Shown here: positions 50,501-60,829 of the stretch, piece after piece | Position numbering within the stretch: the stretch's first letter is position 1 | How the letters are laid out: each line of letters opens with the position of its first letter | Source of the DNA: Prochlorococcus sp. AG-402-I21 | Lineage (GTDB): Bacteria > Cyanobacteriota > Cyanobacteriia > PCC-6307 > Cyanobiaceae | Direction: 5' to 3' | Length of the DNA stretch: 64,000 nucleotides | Assembly (NCBI GenBank): GCA_003216955.1 | Contig: QCHZ01000002.1 | Span: 124,001 to 188,000, forward strand | The notes under the pieces: model-generated | What the model was told of the DNA's origin: nothing | Databases searched by the model: none | The model's input: only the letters and a program-made list of their open reading frames with translations | Position numbers and translations under genes: made by a program

Positions 50501-51514
50501 TTATTTCAAACCAACTAATTCCATAGATAACTCCCAAACTTTTCTAGAAGTCACTGGATCTGTCACACGATCGGACAGCTCTTGTGAAAACTGTTGTCTA
50601 TCTTTGCGTTGTCTATTACCCCAGCTCCAATGAACTCCAGAAATAGCAAATTGAGGATCTGACACTACTTGGGCTACTCTGTCACCAGCTAGTGATTCAC
50701 TTACAAAACCACCCGTTATTAATTTCTGAAACCATGGGAACAACCACTGAAAAAGTTTAGGAGTGTTTCTAAATAATCTAGTATTAGCAACACATCCCGG
50801 ATATAGAGAGCTAAAAAGAATTGGAGAAGAATTAAATCGCCTATGCAATTCTTGGGTTGTAATCATATTGCATAACTTACTATCTTTATAGGCTTTTCCT
50901 GGTTTAAAACGTTTACCACTAGCCATTGAAATGGGATCGCAAAAACCCTCTTCAAAACCAGATAAATTGCCCAAATCAGCAGGAGCAGGTATTGGTATTT
51001 TTCCTCCAAGTTCTTTGTTGTTAGCAGTTACAGTTCCTAAGATCACTACTCTAGATGATTCCACCCCCCAAGATCTTCCCTTCCAGACTGGTCTTGAAGA
51101 CTTACTAAGATTTTCTAGAAGCAACTGGATTAATAAAAAATGTCCAAAATGATTTGTGGCCATTGATATTTCATATCCCTGTGGAGATCTCAAAGGTTTT
51201 TTTAAACGAGGAAGATATACAGCAGCATTACAAACCAAAGCATCCAATGGCTTTTCCAAATCCTCTAAAAGACTTTTAGCCCCATTGCGAACGCTATCCA
51301 AGTCGCCAAGATCAATTTCTATATGCTTTAGTTGTCTTGGACTATTAGTCGGCAATCCAACTGCTGATGCAGAAGCTTCAGCTCGCACAGAACATCTATT
51401 TGCCGTAATAACTCTCCACCCCCTCTCTACCAAAGACTTTGTTGCATACAAACCAACTCCTGATGTTGTTCCAGTAATTAAGACAGTTCCTGGTGCCGCT
51501 TGTACTAGAGCCAT
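50501..51514 (-). CDS. por: Light-dependent protochlorophyllide oxidoreductase
   Basis: This 337-residue short-chain dehydrogenase uses light and NADPH to reduce protochlorophyllide. The Rossmann motif is [12 protein letters not shown], the NAAVY segment follows, and the catalytic Tyr/Lys are in [11 protein letters not shown]. Conserved cysteines in LVCNAAVY and FEEGFCDP are present. Having por beside chlL/N/B gives oxygen-tolerant daytime and oxygen-sensitive light-independent routes side by side. Confidence 0.96.
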   Translation of the reverse strand: MALVQAAPGTVLITGTTSGVGLYATKSLVERGWRVITANRCSVRAEASASAVGLPTNSPRQLKHIEIDLGDLDSVRNGAKSLLEDLEKPLDALVCNAAVYLPRLKKPLRSPQGYEISMATNHFGHFLLIQLLLENLSKSSRPVWKGRSWGVESSRVVILGTVTANNKELGGKIPIPAPADLGNLSGFEEGFCDPISMASGKRFKPGKAYKDSKLCNMITTQELHRRFNSSPILFSSLYPGCVANTRLFRNTPKLFQWLFPWFQKLITGGFVSESLAGDRVAQVVSDPQFAISGVHWSWGNRQRKDRQQFSQELSDRVTDPVTSRKVWELSMELVGLK

Positions 51515-51582
51515 ATTCTTTAATAAAAACTATTTTAATCAATTATCAAACACAAATCTAAACCTAAGAGAAGCAAAGTTAA

Positions 51583-51987
51583 TCATCGCCAGATAACTCT
51601 GACACTATTTGGAGCAATCCACTGATCTTGCTCCTTAAAAAAACTTTGTTCTCCACCATTAGTAAACATTTCATCAAAACGTTGTCTTAACTCATTAAGT
51701 TTTTTTGATTCTTTGTCTAATAAATATGACAGCTCTAAATTTCTATTTACACGTTGATGAGAAGCAAGTCCTAAGTTCACTAGACTGGTTGCAAATACAA
51801 TAAGTAATCCAGACTTCAAAACTAATCCCACATAGCTATATAAATGCTCGCGCCTTACTTCTTCTTTCTGAAATTCAGAAACTTGAGTAAAAGCATCGAT
51901 TTTTTTATTTACAGAAGGAATTCTCTTGGTAATTCTTTTTGAACGCTTCCTTCTCAGTGGCTCATCAATTTGCTGAGGTTGTCCCAA
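51583..51987 (-). CDS. Putative single-pass membrane protein next to por
   Basis: This 134-residue protein has a very basic N-terminus (RRKRSKRITKR), one transmembrane helix at about 53-70 (VLKSGLLIVFATSLVNLGL), then a coiled-coil-like helix (residues 80-105) and a C-terminal tail ending PNSVRVIWR. The layout suggests the basic end faces the cytoplasm. I do not recognise a named family. It lies 69 bases upstream of por on the same strand and may share its transcript. Confidence 0.65.
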   Translation of the reverse strand: MGQPQQIDEPLRRKRSKRITKRIPSVNKKIDAFTQVSEFQKEEVRREHLYSYVGLVLKSGLLIVFATSLVNLGLASHQRVNRNLELSYLLDKESKKLNELRQRFDEMFTNGGEQSFFKEQDQWIAPNSVRVIWR

Positions 51988-52142
51988 GTTAAATAAAAAT
52001 GCCTCGATTTTTTTATGGTAACTTAATTAATAATGGAATCAATTCTTTGATTTATTCCGATGCATTTATAAATTCAAAAAGACAATAAATAAAGGAGAAT
52101 ATTAATAAACTACGTTTTTATTACGAATAACTAAAAATTAAA

Positions 52143-52877
52143 ATGAACAATCTAGAAGAAGTCCTTTATTTAAATCCTCTAAAATTAAGTGGACCAGAGC
52201 AAATGGCAATTGATCTCTTCCTATTAGAGAAATCACTTGTTGACGAAAGTTTTAATATGGCGATACGTTTTTACACATGGGATGGAGACTGGCTATCGAT
52301 AGGAAAAAATCAAAAAGAAATGCCAAAAATATGGTTTGAACTTTTAAAAAATAAACAGTTAAAAATTGTTAGAAGACCTAGTGGAGGCAAAGCTGTCCTT
52401 CATAGCAAAGGACTTACTTACGCTCTTATATGGAAATATCCACCAAGGAATAAAAAAGAATCATATTTAAAGACAACTCAATGGCTAAAAGATGGTTTTA
52501 AAAAAGCCGGAGTAGATCTATTTTTTGGGAATCAGTCTGTGAATATATCTAATAGTAATTGTTTTTCAACTTCAACATTAGCTGACTTAGTTGATAAAGA
52601 TAAAAACAAGCATATTGGTAGTGCTCAGTACTGGAAAAAGGGACACTTACTACAGCATGGAGAGATCTTAATGGAACCTTCAAAAGAATTATGGAAAAAA
52701 GTATTTAATGCAGCTCCTCCAAAGATAAAAAATGGAATTAAAGACAAAGATAAAGTTATAAATTTTCTAAAAGAATCGCTAAGTAAATCATGGCCAAATC
52801 TAAAGTTAAAAAATTATACATTAAATAAAAAAGACAAAGAAATAATAAAAGCTTTGACTATAGATAAATTTAAATAA
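52143..52877 (+). CDS. Lipoate-protein ligase A family protein
   Basis: This 244-residue BPL/LplA/LipB-fold protein has the lipoyl/biotinyl-binding motif RRPSGGKAVLHSKGLTYALI near residue 78 and the GSAQYWKKGHLLQHGEIL strand with the expected Lys. It probably attaches or transfers lipoate or a related acyl group to E2/H proteins, or is a LipM-like octanoyl transferase. The C-terminal 50 residues are Lys-rich. It is rightward and alone, convergent with the site-2 protease. Confidence 0.82.
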   Translation: MNNLEEVLYLNPLKLSGPEQMAIDLFLLEKSLVDESFNMAIRFYTWDGDWLSIGKNQKEMPKIWFELLKNKQLKIVRRPSGGKAVLHSKGLTYALIWKYPPRNKKESYLKTTQWLKDGFKKAGVDLFFGNQSVNISNSNCFSTSTLADLVDKDKNKHIGSAQYWKKGHLLQHGEILMEPSKELWKKVFNAAPPKIKNGIKDKDKVINFLKESLSKSWPNLKLKNYTLNKKDKEIIKALTIDKFK

Positions 52878-52882
52878 ATCAA

Positions 52883-54148
52883 TCATTCTTGATCCACCTC
52901 TAAATCACTAGATGCCATTGATTGTGCAATATTAAATAGATTTAATCCTAGTGGATAAATATTCTCTTTTCTTGCAATTTTAATTATTTGATCTGGAAGA
53001 TTTAACCCGATTTTCTTTAGGACTGCTTTCCCTATATCTACTCTATCTAAAGTTCCAAGAGGAAGGCCAGAAACTGATAAAACAAGTAGTCTTCCATCAT
53101 TTGTTTTTTCTATTTTTATTATTGCTTTCCATAATGATTCTTTTTCACTAATTGATGGCAATTTATTTATGGGCAATGAAAACTCATAAAGAAACTTTTT
53201 ATCCCAATTTTGTACAGAAATATTCTTTAAAATCTTCTCATTAACATAACCAACCCACCTCCCCTCTCTACACAGAAGTATCCATTCTTCAATAAAAACA
53301 TTATTTTTATTCAATGAATTATATTTAGATAAAACTTTAACAGGCAAATCATCCTCTAGGACCCTGAAAGAACGACTACAAACCTGATTTACATATAGTT
53401 CAGATAATATCTGTTGTATCTTAATAATTTGGCTCTGTGATTTAGAAGAAGAAAAAATAAATAAGCCAATAATAGAAAAGCAAATTGCGATATATAAGTT
53501 ACCCCTAAGAAAACATAAAACACTAATAAAAATAGAAAAAAAAGAAATTAATCTTGCAGAGGCTATAGCCACTTTAATGCCTGCTCTTTTACTTCCTGTA
53601 AAATACCAAATCAAAGATTTTAATATTACGCCCCCATCAAGAGGAATTATCGGAAGCAAATTAAATAACCCTATCAAAAGATTGAGGTTACCTACCTGCT
53701 TAAATAAATTAGAGAGAATAAAATTTGAAACTAATAAATTATTACTTAATAAAATCATTAAAAAAGCTAACAAAAGACTAACAAAGGGACCAGAAATTGC
53801 AATTTTTAAACTTCCTTTTGAAGTCGGACATTCCTTTTCAAGAGTTGCCATACCTCCAAGGAAAAAAAGTGTTATATCTCTCACTTTTAGACCTTCTCCA
53901 ATTGCAACAAAAGAATGTGCCAATTCATGCAATAAAACTGATAGAAACAAAAGAGAAGAAGTAAAAGCGCCTATCAACCATCCATTCCAAATAGATTCTT
54001 GACCACCCAAAAGCGTTTCGAACTGATCTCTGGCTGACAAAGTAAAATACATGAAAACCAAAAACCAACTTGGATGGATCCTCAAAGGGATACCTCTGAT
54101 TTTCATAACTTCCCAACTACCCAAACTTAAATTCCTCCAAGTTCTCAA
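52883..54148 (-). CDS. Site-2 protease family intramembrane zinc metalloprotease
   Basis: This 421-residue M50B-type protease has about six transmembrane helices in the first 235 residues. The zinc motif HELAH is in SVLLHELAHSFVAIGEG near residue 66, and the third ligand is in NLLPIIPLDGG near 168. After residue 240 a soluble part follows with two divergent CBS-like repeats (about 265-390). Such proteins cleave membrane-bound regulators. It is transcribed alone leftward; substrate unknown. Confidence 0.88.
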   Translation of the reverse strand: MRTWRNLSLGSWEVMKIRGIPLRIHPSWFLVFMYFTLSARDQFETLLGGQESIWNGWLIGAFTSSLLFLSVLLHELAHSFVAIGEGLKVRDITLFFLGGMATLEKECPTSKGSLKIAISGPFVSLLLAFLMILLSNNLLVSNFILSNLFKQVGNLNLLIGLFNLLPIIPLDGGVILKSLIWYFTGSKRAGIKVAIASARLISFFSIFISVLCFLRGNLYIAICFSIIGLFIFSSSKSQSQIIKIQQILSELYVNQVCSRSFRVLEDDLPVKVLSKYNSLNKNNVFIEEWILLCREGRWVGYVNEKILKNISVQNWDKKFLYEFSLPINKLPSISEKESLWKAIIKIEKTNDGRLLVLSVSGLPLGTLDRVDIGKAVLKKIGLNLPDQIIKIARKENIYPLGLNLFNIAQSMASSDLEVDQE

Positions 54149-54187
54149 TAAAAACTATTTCAATCAATCCTAATAAAAGTTCTGGTA

Positions 54188-54862
54188 ATGATCAGAAAAT
54201 CTACTTCTAAAAAATCAACAGCAATAAAAATTTGTGGACTAACAAAGACTTCCCAAGCACGATCGATAGCTGAATTCAATATCAATGCTATTGGAGTTAT
54301 TGGCGTTAAAAATTCTCCTCGTTTTGTACCAGAGGAAGAATGTACAAAAATTTTTAATGCAGTAGAAAAAGTTTCTTCAAGTATTGAGAAAGTATTAGTA
54401 ATCGCAAATGAAAAATTAGAAGAGGTCAAATGTATAAATAACAGATCAACTCCACCATCAGTAATCCAATTACATGGGAATGAATCAGTTGATTATTGTC
54501 GTGAATTGAAGAATGAATTTCCAACAATTCAATTATGGAAAGCCTTCAGGTTAAAATCTATTAATGATTTAGAAAATATAAGTCAATACGAAAAGAATAT
54601 TGATGCTATTTTATTAGATGCGTGGGATGATAAATCACTTGGAGGCACTGGGAATAGAGTCCAAATAGAATTATTGATTAATAAAACTTTTAAAGCTCCT
54701 TGGATCTTAGCTGGTGGGATATCTGCTGAAATAATTCCTGAAATTTTTTCTAAAATTAGACCAGATGGGATTGATGCCTCTAGTAAACTAGAGATATCCC
54801 CAGGTATTAAAGATATGAAGAAAGTTGAATCTCTTGTTCGCGAAATTAGAGACAATAATTAA
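54188..54862 (+). CDS. trpF: Phosphoribosylanthranilate isomerase
   Basis: This 224-residue TIM barrel catalyses the third step of tryptophan synthesis. The catalytic Cys is in AIKICGLTKTSQA and the Asp in DAILLDAWDDKSLGGTG. IQLHGNE, WILAGGIS and DGIDASSKLEISPGIKD are standard family blocks. The N-terminal 13 residues are Lys/Ser-rich and extra to the family. The stop codon lies inside the left arm of a bidirectional terminator. It is separate from trpA at 22.5 kb. Confidence 0.95.
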   Translation: MIRKSTSKKSTAIKICGLTKTSQARSIAEFNINAIGVIGVKNSPRFVPEEECTKIFNAVEKVSSSIEKVLVIANEKLEEVKCINNRSTPPSVIQLHGNESVDYCRELKNEFPTIQLWKAFRLKSINDLENISQYEKNIDAILLDAWDDKSLGGTGNRVQIELLINKTFKAPWILAGGISAEIIPEIFSKIRPDGIDASSKLEISPGIKDMKKVESLVREIRDNN

Positions 54863-54886
54863 TTTTCATGATTAATTATTGTCTCT
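54848..54886. terminator. Bidirectional terminator between trpF and the SDR gene
   Basis: A perfect 16-bp stem (54848-54863 with 54871-54886) encloses a 7-base loop. It includes the trpF stop codon and ends 5 bases before the convergent SDR stop, serving both transcripts. The stem is AT-rich but long. Confidence 0.8.
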
Positions 54887-54890
54887 AAAA

Positions 54891-55613
54891 TTAAAATGCT
54901 CCTGCAGAGGGCATCAGAGTTACATCCTCGATAATTTGATTAATTGGTTGACTAGCAAGATGTAAAAGTTCAAATGCGACTTGATCAACTGAAAGCATCG
55001 ATTCTCTATCAAATTGCATTCCAACGGTATCAGTATCCCAAAGAGATGAATCTACAGATCCAAGAGTAAGTGTGCATGCTCGTATTAAATTCTTACGTTC
55101 TTCTTCGGCTAAGCATTTGGTAAAACTTGACAATGCTGCTTTAGAGACACAATAGGCTCCCCATTGTGGAAAAATTTTTCGTGAAGCATGACTACTGACG
55201 TTGATAACTAGTCCTCCTTTCTTTCTCATTAAAGGAACCACCTCAGAGCAAACCTGAAAGATACTGGTGAGATTCATTTGCATGATCCATTCCCATTTTT
55301 CAAGTGGCATGGATAAAAGATCTCCAGTCCAAGCAACTCCAGCATTATTTATTAGAACAGAGGGAATCAATCCATTATTTATTAATTCAACAATTCCTTT
55401 TGATATATTTCTGGGATTACTAAGGTCAACAGATTTGTAGAAGACCTTAACTTTTTTGTTATCAATTTCTTTGACAAGTCTTTTTAGATCATCTTCAGAC
55501 CTAGCTAAAAGCAATAAATCCCATCCGGAATTAGCAAAAGCTTTAGCAGTTGCCCTACCAATGCCTCTAGAGGCGCCCGTAATTAATACTGTTGACAAGA
55601 AAGTTAGAAGCAA
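54891..55613 (-). CDS. Short-chain dehydrogenase/reductase
   Basis: This 240-residue classical SDR has the cofactor motif VLITGASRGIGRAT (residues 9-22), NNAGVAWTG, the catalytic Ser in VINVSSHASR and YCVSKAAL with the Tyr-Lys pair. NADPH preference is suggested by Arg after the first Gly motif. It follows accA by 11 bases on the same strand and, with aar, forms a fatty-acid/fatty-aldehyde neighbourhood. The substrate is unknown; 3-oxoacyl reduction is one possibility. Confidence 0.88.
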   Translation of the reverse strand: MLLTFLSTVLITGASRGIGRATAKAFANSGWDLLLLARSEDDLKRLVKEIDNKKVKVFYKSVDLSNPRNISKGIVELINNGLIPSVLINNAGVAWTGDLLSMPLEKWEWIMQMNLTSIFQVCSEVVPLMRKKGGLVINVSSHASRKIFPQWGAYCVSKAALSSFTKCLAEEERKNLIRACTLTLGSVDSSLWDTDTVGMQFDRESMLSVDQVAFELLHLASQPINQIIEDVTLMPSAGAF

Positions 55614-55624
55614 ACATTAAAACT

Positions 55625-56614
55625 TTAAACTGAAATTTCACTTTCGATAGATTGAGATTCCAAATATTTTCCCATTTTTCTAAATTTGGAATATCTATTG
55701 TCCCTCAACTCATCAGAGGATAAAACCAATAATTCGGATAAATGCTTCTCAAGGGCATTTTTCAAAGTTTCTCCAGCCTGAAGAGGGGCCCAATTATTAC
55801 CCCCAGAAGGCTCTTTTAATACCTCATCAACAATTCCTAACTTCATAAGATCTGGTCCAGTGATTTTTAATGATGATGCTGCTTCCGGAGCCTTACCAGC
55901 ATCCCTCCATAAAATCGAAGCACACGCTTCGGGGCTTGCAACTGTATAAACACTATGTTCAAACATGAGCAGCCTGTCAGCGACACCTATCCCCAGAGCG
56001 CCACCAGAGCCACCTTCTCCAATAACAGTTGCTATTATCGGTACTTTAAGCCTAAACATTTCACGTAGATTCACTGCGATTGCCTCCCCCTGGCCTTGTT
56101 CTTCTGCTATCAGCCCCGCATAAGCTCCTGGAGTATCTATAAAAGAGATAATTGGCAACTTAAAGCGATCAGCATGATCCATTAGCCTCAGAGCCTTTCT
56201 GTACCCTCCTGGCTTTGCCATGCCAAAGTTTCTGGCAACATTCTCTTTGGTATCTCTCCCTTTTTGTTGTCCAATTAGAAGTACTGATTTTTCACCTATT
56301 CGAGCTAACCCTCCTATGAGAGCTTGATCATCGCTTCCATTCCTGTCTCCGTGTAATTCAACCCAATCATCACAAAACATCTGAATGTAATCAAGCGTGC
56401 TAGGCCTTTGGGGGTGTCTAGCTACTTGGATCTTTTGAGCTGGTGTGAGTGCATTAAATATTTCTTCTCGCCTTCTTGCTGCAAGTGTCTCTAATTGAAG
56501 AAGCTGTTGACTTACATCAACCTCTGAATCTCTTGCTAATTCTCTGATTTGATCAATTTGATTCTCTAGTTCAACAAGAGGTTTTTCAAATTCGAGGAGA
56601 AAACGTCTAGCCAT
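55625..56614 (-). CDS. accA: Acetyl-CoA carboxylase carboxyltransferase subunit alpha
   Basis: This 329-residue crotonase-fold subunit pairs with AccD to transfer CO2 from biotin to acetyl-CoA, making malonyl-CoA. It has the N-terminal coiled segment [19 protein letters not shown], the [29 protein letters not shown] block, the oxyanion [16 protein letters not shown] and EGCAS-like [12 protein letters not shown]. Length is typical. It is in the aar-accA-SDR transcript. Confidence 0.97.
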   Translation of the reverse strand: MARRFLLEFEKPLVELENQIDQIRELARDSEVDVSQQLLQLETLAARRREEIFNALTPAQKIQVARHPQRPSTLDYIQMFCDDWVELHGDRNGSDDQALIGGLARIGEKSVLLIGQQKGRDTKENVARNFGMAKPGGYRKALRLMDHADRFKLPIISFIDTPGAYAGLIAEEQGQGEAIAVNLREMFRLKVPIIATVIGEGGSGGALGIGVADRLLMFEHSVYTVASPEACASILWRDAGKAPEAASSLKITGPDLMKLGIVDEVLKEPSGGNNWAPLQAGETLKNALEKHLSELLVLSSDELRDNRYSKFRKMGKYLESQSIESEISV

Positions 56615-56634
56615 AAAAAAAAGTAACCAAATGC

Positions 56635-57675
56635 TCAGACGGTTAGTGTCTGAATATTTGATTGCAAACCAACAGCAGAAAACCCATGCCTTTCAGAAGC
56701 TTTGCCGATAAAATCCATCTTTTCCAAAGTAATATTATTCCTCCCCCAACTGAAATTGGTATGACAATTCTCGAATTCAAGAAGCATTGCCTCAGCAAAA
56801 CAGGCAAACATTTCTCTTTTAGGATTTTCCATCTCAGCCAATTCCATCATGCTCCAACCAATATCTTTGAAAAATTGAACTATTCCGCCTTTTAAAACAT
56901 GTATGCCAGGTCCTGAAAACTTCTCACCTAAATTCTTAGGGTATCCACCATCAATCATTAAGCAGGGCCTTTTAATTTTAGATGGGTCAATTTCTAAGGT
57001 TTTGGGCATGCTTGCGACCCAAATCACAATATCTGCTTCAGGTAAAGCCTCATCAAGACTAAGAATTCTCCCTCCTCCAAGTTGAGATTGAAGTTCAATT
57101 AAAGGCTTTTGCTGTCTAGCTACTAATAAAAGTTCAGAAACACCAGTTCGATTAGTAAGCCACCTACAAACAGCGCTGCCAATATCACCAGTAGCCCCAA
57201 CAACAGCTACTTTTGATTTGCTCAAATCAATTCCTATTAGAGGTGCATTTTGCTCTAACTGTCTACAAATAACCCAAGCCGTATGAGTATTGCCAGTGGT
57301 AAATCTTTGCCAATCAAGAGTCGTATTTCTAACTTGTTGATTTTGAAGCAAATTAAAATTCTCAAAAATTATTGATGTAAATCCACCTAGTGCGGTGATG
57401 TTGATCCCTTTCTTTTGGGCTAACTCCATTGCATTAAGAACTTTTCTTCTTGCTGTTTTGAAGCGACTTAGCATCTCAGGAACAAAGCATGAGTCTATGT
57501 AAGCTCCCTCAATAGTCTTTCCGATCGCACTTACAACCTTTACGTGTTCGACCAACTGAGGAGGGGCAGTACACCATACGTCCAAATCTCCTTCGGCAAT
57601 ATGGTCATATCCCAATCCCAATGCCTTTCTCTTGGCATCTTCAAAACTTGTTGAATGTCCGATTAGCCCAAACAT
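56635..57675 (-). CDS. aar: Long-chain acyl-ACP reductase
   Basis: This 346-residue enzyme reduces fatty acyl-ACP to aldehydes, the first step of cyanobacterial alkane synthesis. It starts [25 protein letters not shown]. The NADPH-binding motif is [18 protein letters not shown] (about 160-177), and [15 protein letters not shown] and the late AEAMLLEFE are family marks. It lies upstream of accA (20-base gap) and downstream of ado, but an intrinsic terminator separates ado from it. Confidence 0.95.
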   Translation of the reverse strand: MFGLIGHSTSFEDAKRKALGLGYDHIAEGDLDVWCTAPPQLVEHVKVVSAIGKTIEGAYIDSCFVPEMLSRFKTARRKVLNAMELAQKKGINITALGGFTSIIFENFNLLQNQQVRNTTLDWQRFTTGNTHTAWVICRQLEQNAPLIGIDLSKSKVAVVGATGDIGSAVCRWLTNRTGVSELLLVARQQKPLIELQSQLGGGRILSLDEALPEADIVIWVASMPKTLEIDPSKIKRPCLMIDGGYPKNLGEKFSGPGIHVLKGGIVQFFKDIGWSMMELAEMENPKREMFACFAEAMLLEFENCHTNFSWGRNNITLEKMDFIGKASERHGFSAVGLQSNIQTLTV

Positions 57676-57744
57676 TTGGCACCAAGCAAGATCAAAATTG
57701 AAACTAAATATTTATCCAAGATTGAAGGTTAGACCACCAAGGTC

Positions 57745-57787
57745 AAAAAAAAAAGAATTCCTCAAGAACTTTAAGTTCTTAAGGAAT
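57745..57787 (-). terminator. Intrinsic terminator of ado
   Basis: On the minus strand, a stem of about 14 pairs (ATTCCT/AGGAAT and AAGTTCTT/AAGAACTT with one mismatch) is followed by a run of ten T. It begins 35 bases after the ado stop and ends before aar, so ado is probably a monocistronic unit. Confidence 0.88.
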
Positions 57788-57821
57788 AAATCAAGATTAA
57801 AAAGATGTAAATTAAAAATCT

Positions 57822-58547
57822 TTAGATCACTGCTGCAAGTGCCATTCTTGCAATTTCTCTATTGTCTAGACCTATTTCCATAAGGGAATCTTGGTAAGCA
57901 ATCATAAATTCCTCCATTAACTCTTCCTTATCCATATGAAGAACTTCCGCGTCGTTTGATACTTCATCAAGCATAGATTTTATTAGAGGCAAATTCTCTT
58001 TATTAGCCTTCATAAGATCTTTCTTAACTGTCTCAAGATTGGCCTTTAGCCATTCTTGGCCGTAATTCAAATGTAAGTATTCATCTTGGACAACACCCTC
58101 TGTAATTCTTTTTGCAAATGGATCAGCAACACGTATATAAACGTGATATGCGGATATTGCAAATGATTCAATTAAAATGCATTGAATTAGAAGACAGGTA
58201 GTTGTATCTCCAACTTTAAATGCTTCTAAGAAATTGTTATGAAGTTTTGAAAAAAAGGTCTTGGCAAATGGCATATCTGGCTTTACAGCAAGATTTCTTC
58301 CACAAGCACAAAAACCATTCATATGCTTTTTCTCCATCTTACCTAGCCTCACAAGCTCATCTGCATGCTCAGGGATCAACTTAGCGAGATCAAGAAAATT
58401 GGAATAAGCCTCTTGCTCACCTTCAATCACAACTGCATTGATTCTGCTATAGGCATCTTTATAGGATTCCGAGGTGAAATCAGGAAGAGAGTCAGAACTT
58501 AACTCTTCTTTTTCTACGGTTAAATTGTTGGATGCAAAAGCTTGCAT
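57822..58547 (-). CDS. ado: Aldehyde-deformylating oxygenase (alkane synthase)
   Basis: This 241-residue non-heme di-iron protein converts fatty aldehydes to alkanes and formate. Metal ligands by position are Glu44, Glu72, His75 (MEKKHMNGF), Glu127, Glu156 and His159 (QDEYLHL), one residue offset from the well-studied marine enzyme. The N-terminal 25 residues are variable. It is adjacent to aar, its functional partner. Confidence 0.97.
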   Translation of the reverse strand: MQAFASNNLTVEKEELSSDSLPDFTSESYKDAYSRINAVVIEGEQEAYSNFLDLAKLIPEHADELVRLGKMEKKHMNGFCACGRNLAVKPDMPFAKTFFSKLHNNFLEAFKVGDTTTCLLIQCILIESFAISAYHVYIRVADPFAKRITEGVVQDEYLHLNYGQEWLKANLETVKKDLMKANKENLPLIKSMLDEVSNDAEVLHMDKEELMEEFMIAYQDSLMEIGLDNREIARMALAAVI

Positions 58548-58621
58548 AGATCTATCAGAAATTTGTCAATCTGAGTGATCTTACAGAATTAAATCCAAAA
58601 TGGTAGTTCAGTTACCACATC

Positions 58622-59419
58622 TTAACTCCCAGAAATAGGTCTGTCTGACATAATTGGTGGCCAATTACTCTCCAAAAGGCTTGTAAATAGGGACTTCCAA
58701 TGATCTACTAGTGCATTTTCCAAAGCGGCACCCAGTTTAGGATTTGAAGAACTTGCATCTCCAATAACTCCAGATGAACTCAAATCTTCTGTCAACCATG
58801 CGCACGGTGAAGCACCTTCAAGGCTCCACCCTTTTGGAGTAGAAACCAGATCTTCATCTATCCCTTTTTTTTGCAGATAAGAATCATTTCGGACCAAATC
58901 CCGAGCCATGTGCAACATAAGGCTTGTTTCTGCTAATGCAGCATGAAGACCTTCCTCAACTTCTTTCTCAGGTAAAAGATTATCTAATCCTGGAACGCCA
59001 CTCCAAATAAAACAAGGCAATACGGCCAGAGAAGGGCATTGAATCCTTAGTTGCCTTGATACCGCTTGCAAAAGGCCTATTTGCCCTCCATGGGCATTAA
59101 AAAAGACTAATCTTTTGAATCCCATAGAAGCTATTTGTTGACCTACATCAGTAACAAGCGAAAGTAAAACATCAGCTGACAAAGACAAAGTGCCTGGAAA
59201 AGCTTGATGTTCAGGAGAGAAGCCTATTGATTGGGATGGCATCATCCATATCGGCATATTTTCGGGCAAACTTTCAAGCGTCTTAATTAAAATGTTTTCA
59301 GCAAAAAAAGTATCAGTAATCAAAGGTAAATGAGGTCCATGTTGTTCACATGCACCAAAAGGCCAAACCAATGTAGATCCTTTTTCTGAAGCGGCTTTAG
59401 AGGCTTCAGGCCAGGTCAA
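58622..59419 (-). CDS. Creatininase family amidohydrolase
   Basis: This 265-residue creatininase/MftE-fold protein has the metal motif FGACEQHGPHLPLITDT (Glu, His, Asp ligands) near residue 22 and the second metal region VFFNAHGGQIGLLQ near 115, with a Glu in the AALAETSLMLH helix. Family members hydrolyse cyclic amides or process peptides; in cyanobacteria the substrate is unknown. It ends beside ado on the same strand; a joint function is not evident. Confidence 0.87.
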   Translation of the reverse strand: MTWPEASKAASEKGSTLVWPFGACEQHGPHLPLITDTFFAENILIKTLESLPENMPIWMMPSQSIGFSPEHQAFPGTLSLSADVLLSLVTDVGQQIASMGFKRLVFFNAHGGQIGLLQAVSRQLRIQCPSLAVLPCFIWSGVPGLDNLLPEKEVEEGLHAALAETSLMLHMARDLVRNDSYLQKKGIDEDLVSTPKGWSLEGASPCAWLTEDLSSSGVIGDASSSNPKLGAALENALVDHWKSLFTSLLESNWPPIMSDRPISGS

Positions 59420-59521
59420 ATGTTCAAATTGACGAGTTTGAAAAATGATAGAAATCTCCTAATAATTAAAAAACGAATTACCCTTGACTGTAAGAATGAT
59501 TAATTTATTACCAAGGGTATT

Positions 59522-60805
59522 ATGGCCGGGTCAGATTCTCAGCCTAAAAAAGCTATCCCACCAAAGCCGGCAGTAGAGGCACCGCGCAAGCCATTGCAGG
59601 TTATGCACATCAGTCGAAAGGCTGAGGAAGAAATCATCGATAAAGAATCATCCAAGAAAAATATATCTGACCAATCTAAAGATAAAAGATTTGATGATAA
59701 AGTTCCAGATGAAACAGATATTTCTCAGCTAAAGAAGGCTCCTCAACAGAAAACAATAATTAGCGAAGAATATAACGATAATTTTGAAGCAACTTCAATG
59801 GAAGATCTTCTAAGATCTGAAAATAATTCAGTTAATAAAAATATTCACGATCAAAATATTTTTGAAAAAAGAAGTAGAACAGTTGATGAATTCGATTTTG
59901 ATGAAGATGAGTTTTTAGCAGCCTTAGAAGAAAATCAACCAATAGGTACAACCGGAGAAATTGCAAAAGGTTCTGTTATTGCAGTTGAGAGTGATGGGAT
60001 TTATGTCGATATAGGTGGAAAAGCTCCTGGGTTCATGCCTAAAAATGAATGTGGCCTAGGTGTAATTACAAATTTAAAAGAGCGCTTCCCCAAAGGATTA
60101 CAAGTCGAAGTTCTTGTGACTAGGGAACAAAATGCAGATGGAATGGTAACAATTAGTTGCAGGGCGTTAGAACTAAGAAAAAGCTGGGACAAAGTTCAAA
60201 ATCTTGCAAAAGAAGGAAAAGTTATTCGAGTCAAAATAAATGGTTTTAACCGTGGAGGGGTTACATGCGACTTTGAAGGATTAAGGGGTTTTATTCCCAG
60301 ATCTCAACTTGAGGATGGAGAGAATCATGAATCTCTTGTTTCAAAATCAATTAATACCGCTTTTTTAGAAGTAAATCCAGAGAGAAGAAAACTTGTTCTC
60401 TCTGAAAAGAAAGCTGCAATTGCTTCAAGATTTTCAGAATTAGAGATTGGTCAACTCATAGAGGGTGAAATCTTAACCATCAAACCTTATGGTTTCTTTG
60501 TTGATTTGAAAGGTGTTAGTGGACTATTGCATCATTCAATGGTAACCAACGGAAGCATGAGAAGCCTTAGAGAAGTTTTTCAAACAGGCGAATCTATTAA
60601 AGCTTTGATAACTGATTTAGATCCTTCACGGGGACGAATTGGTTTAAATACAGCTCTTCTGGAGGGTCCTCCCGGAGAACTAATTACGGATAAAGCAAAA
60701 GTAATGGAAGAAGCGGATGAGCGAGCAGTTAAAGCTCGTAATAGTTTGAATAAAGAAAAAGTCGATCCTCAAAAAGAACAAAAAGACATCAACTTAACCT
60801 CATAA
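59522..60805 (+). CDS. Ribosomal protein S1-like protein with three S1 domains
   Basis: This 427-residue protein has an N-terminal acidic/Lys-rich disordered part (1-135) and three S1 OB-fold domains at about 145-222, 233-303 and 310-385 (for example GQLIEGEILTIKPYGFFVDLKGVSGLLHHS). A charged tail follows. Cyanobacteria have two S1 homologues; the long N-terminal extension here suggests the divergent one. It should bind mRNA, in or near the ribosome. The Tab2-like gene follows by 24 bases, a notable translation-related pair. Confidence 0.88.
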   Translation: MAGSDSQPKKAIPPKPAVEAPRKPLQVMHISRKAEEEIIDKESSKKNISDQSKDKRFDDKVPDETDISQLKKAPQQKTIISEEYNDNFEATSMEDLLRSENNSVNKNIHDQNIFEKRSRTVDEFDFDEDEFLAALEENQPIGTTGEIAKGSVIAVESDGIYVDIGGKAPGFMPKNECGLGVITNLKERFPKGLQVEVLVTREQNADGMVTISCRALELRKSWDKVQNLAKEGKVIRVKINGFNRGGVTCDFEGLRGFIPRSQLEDGENHESLVSKSINTAFLEVNPERRKLVLSEKKAAIASRFSELEIGQLIEGEILTIKPYGFFVDLKGVSGLLHHSMVTNGSMRSLREVFQTGESIKALITDLDPSRGRIGLNTALLEGPPGELITDKAKVMEEADERAVKARNSLNKEKVDPQKEQKDINLTS

Positions 60806-60829
60806 CTTTACATTGAAGAAAAAAAAATT

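Noticed and set aside
51988-52142. A small photosystem gene such as psaM between the por-side membrane protein and the lipoate ligase-like gene
   Set aside because: I translated the likely frames and found no start followed by a hydrophobic helix; only stops within a few codons.
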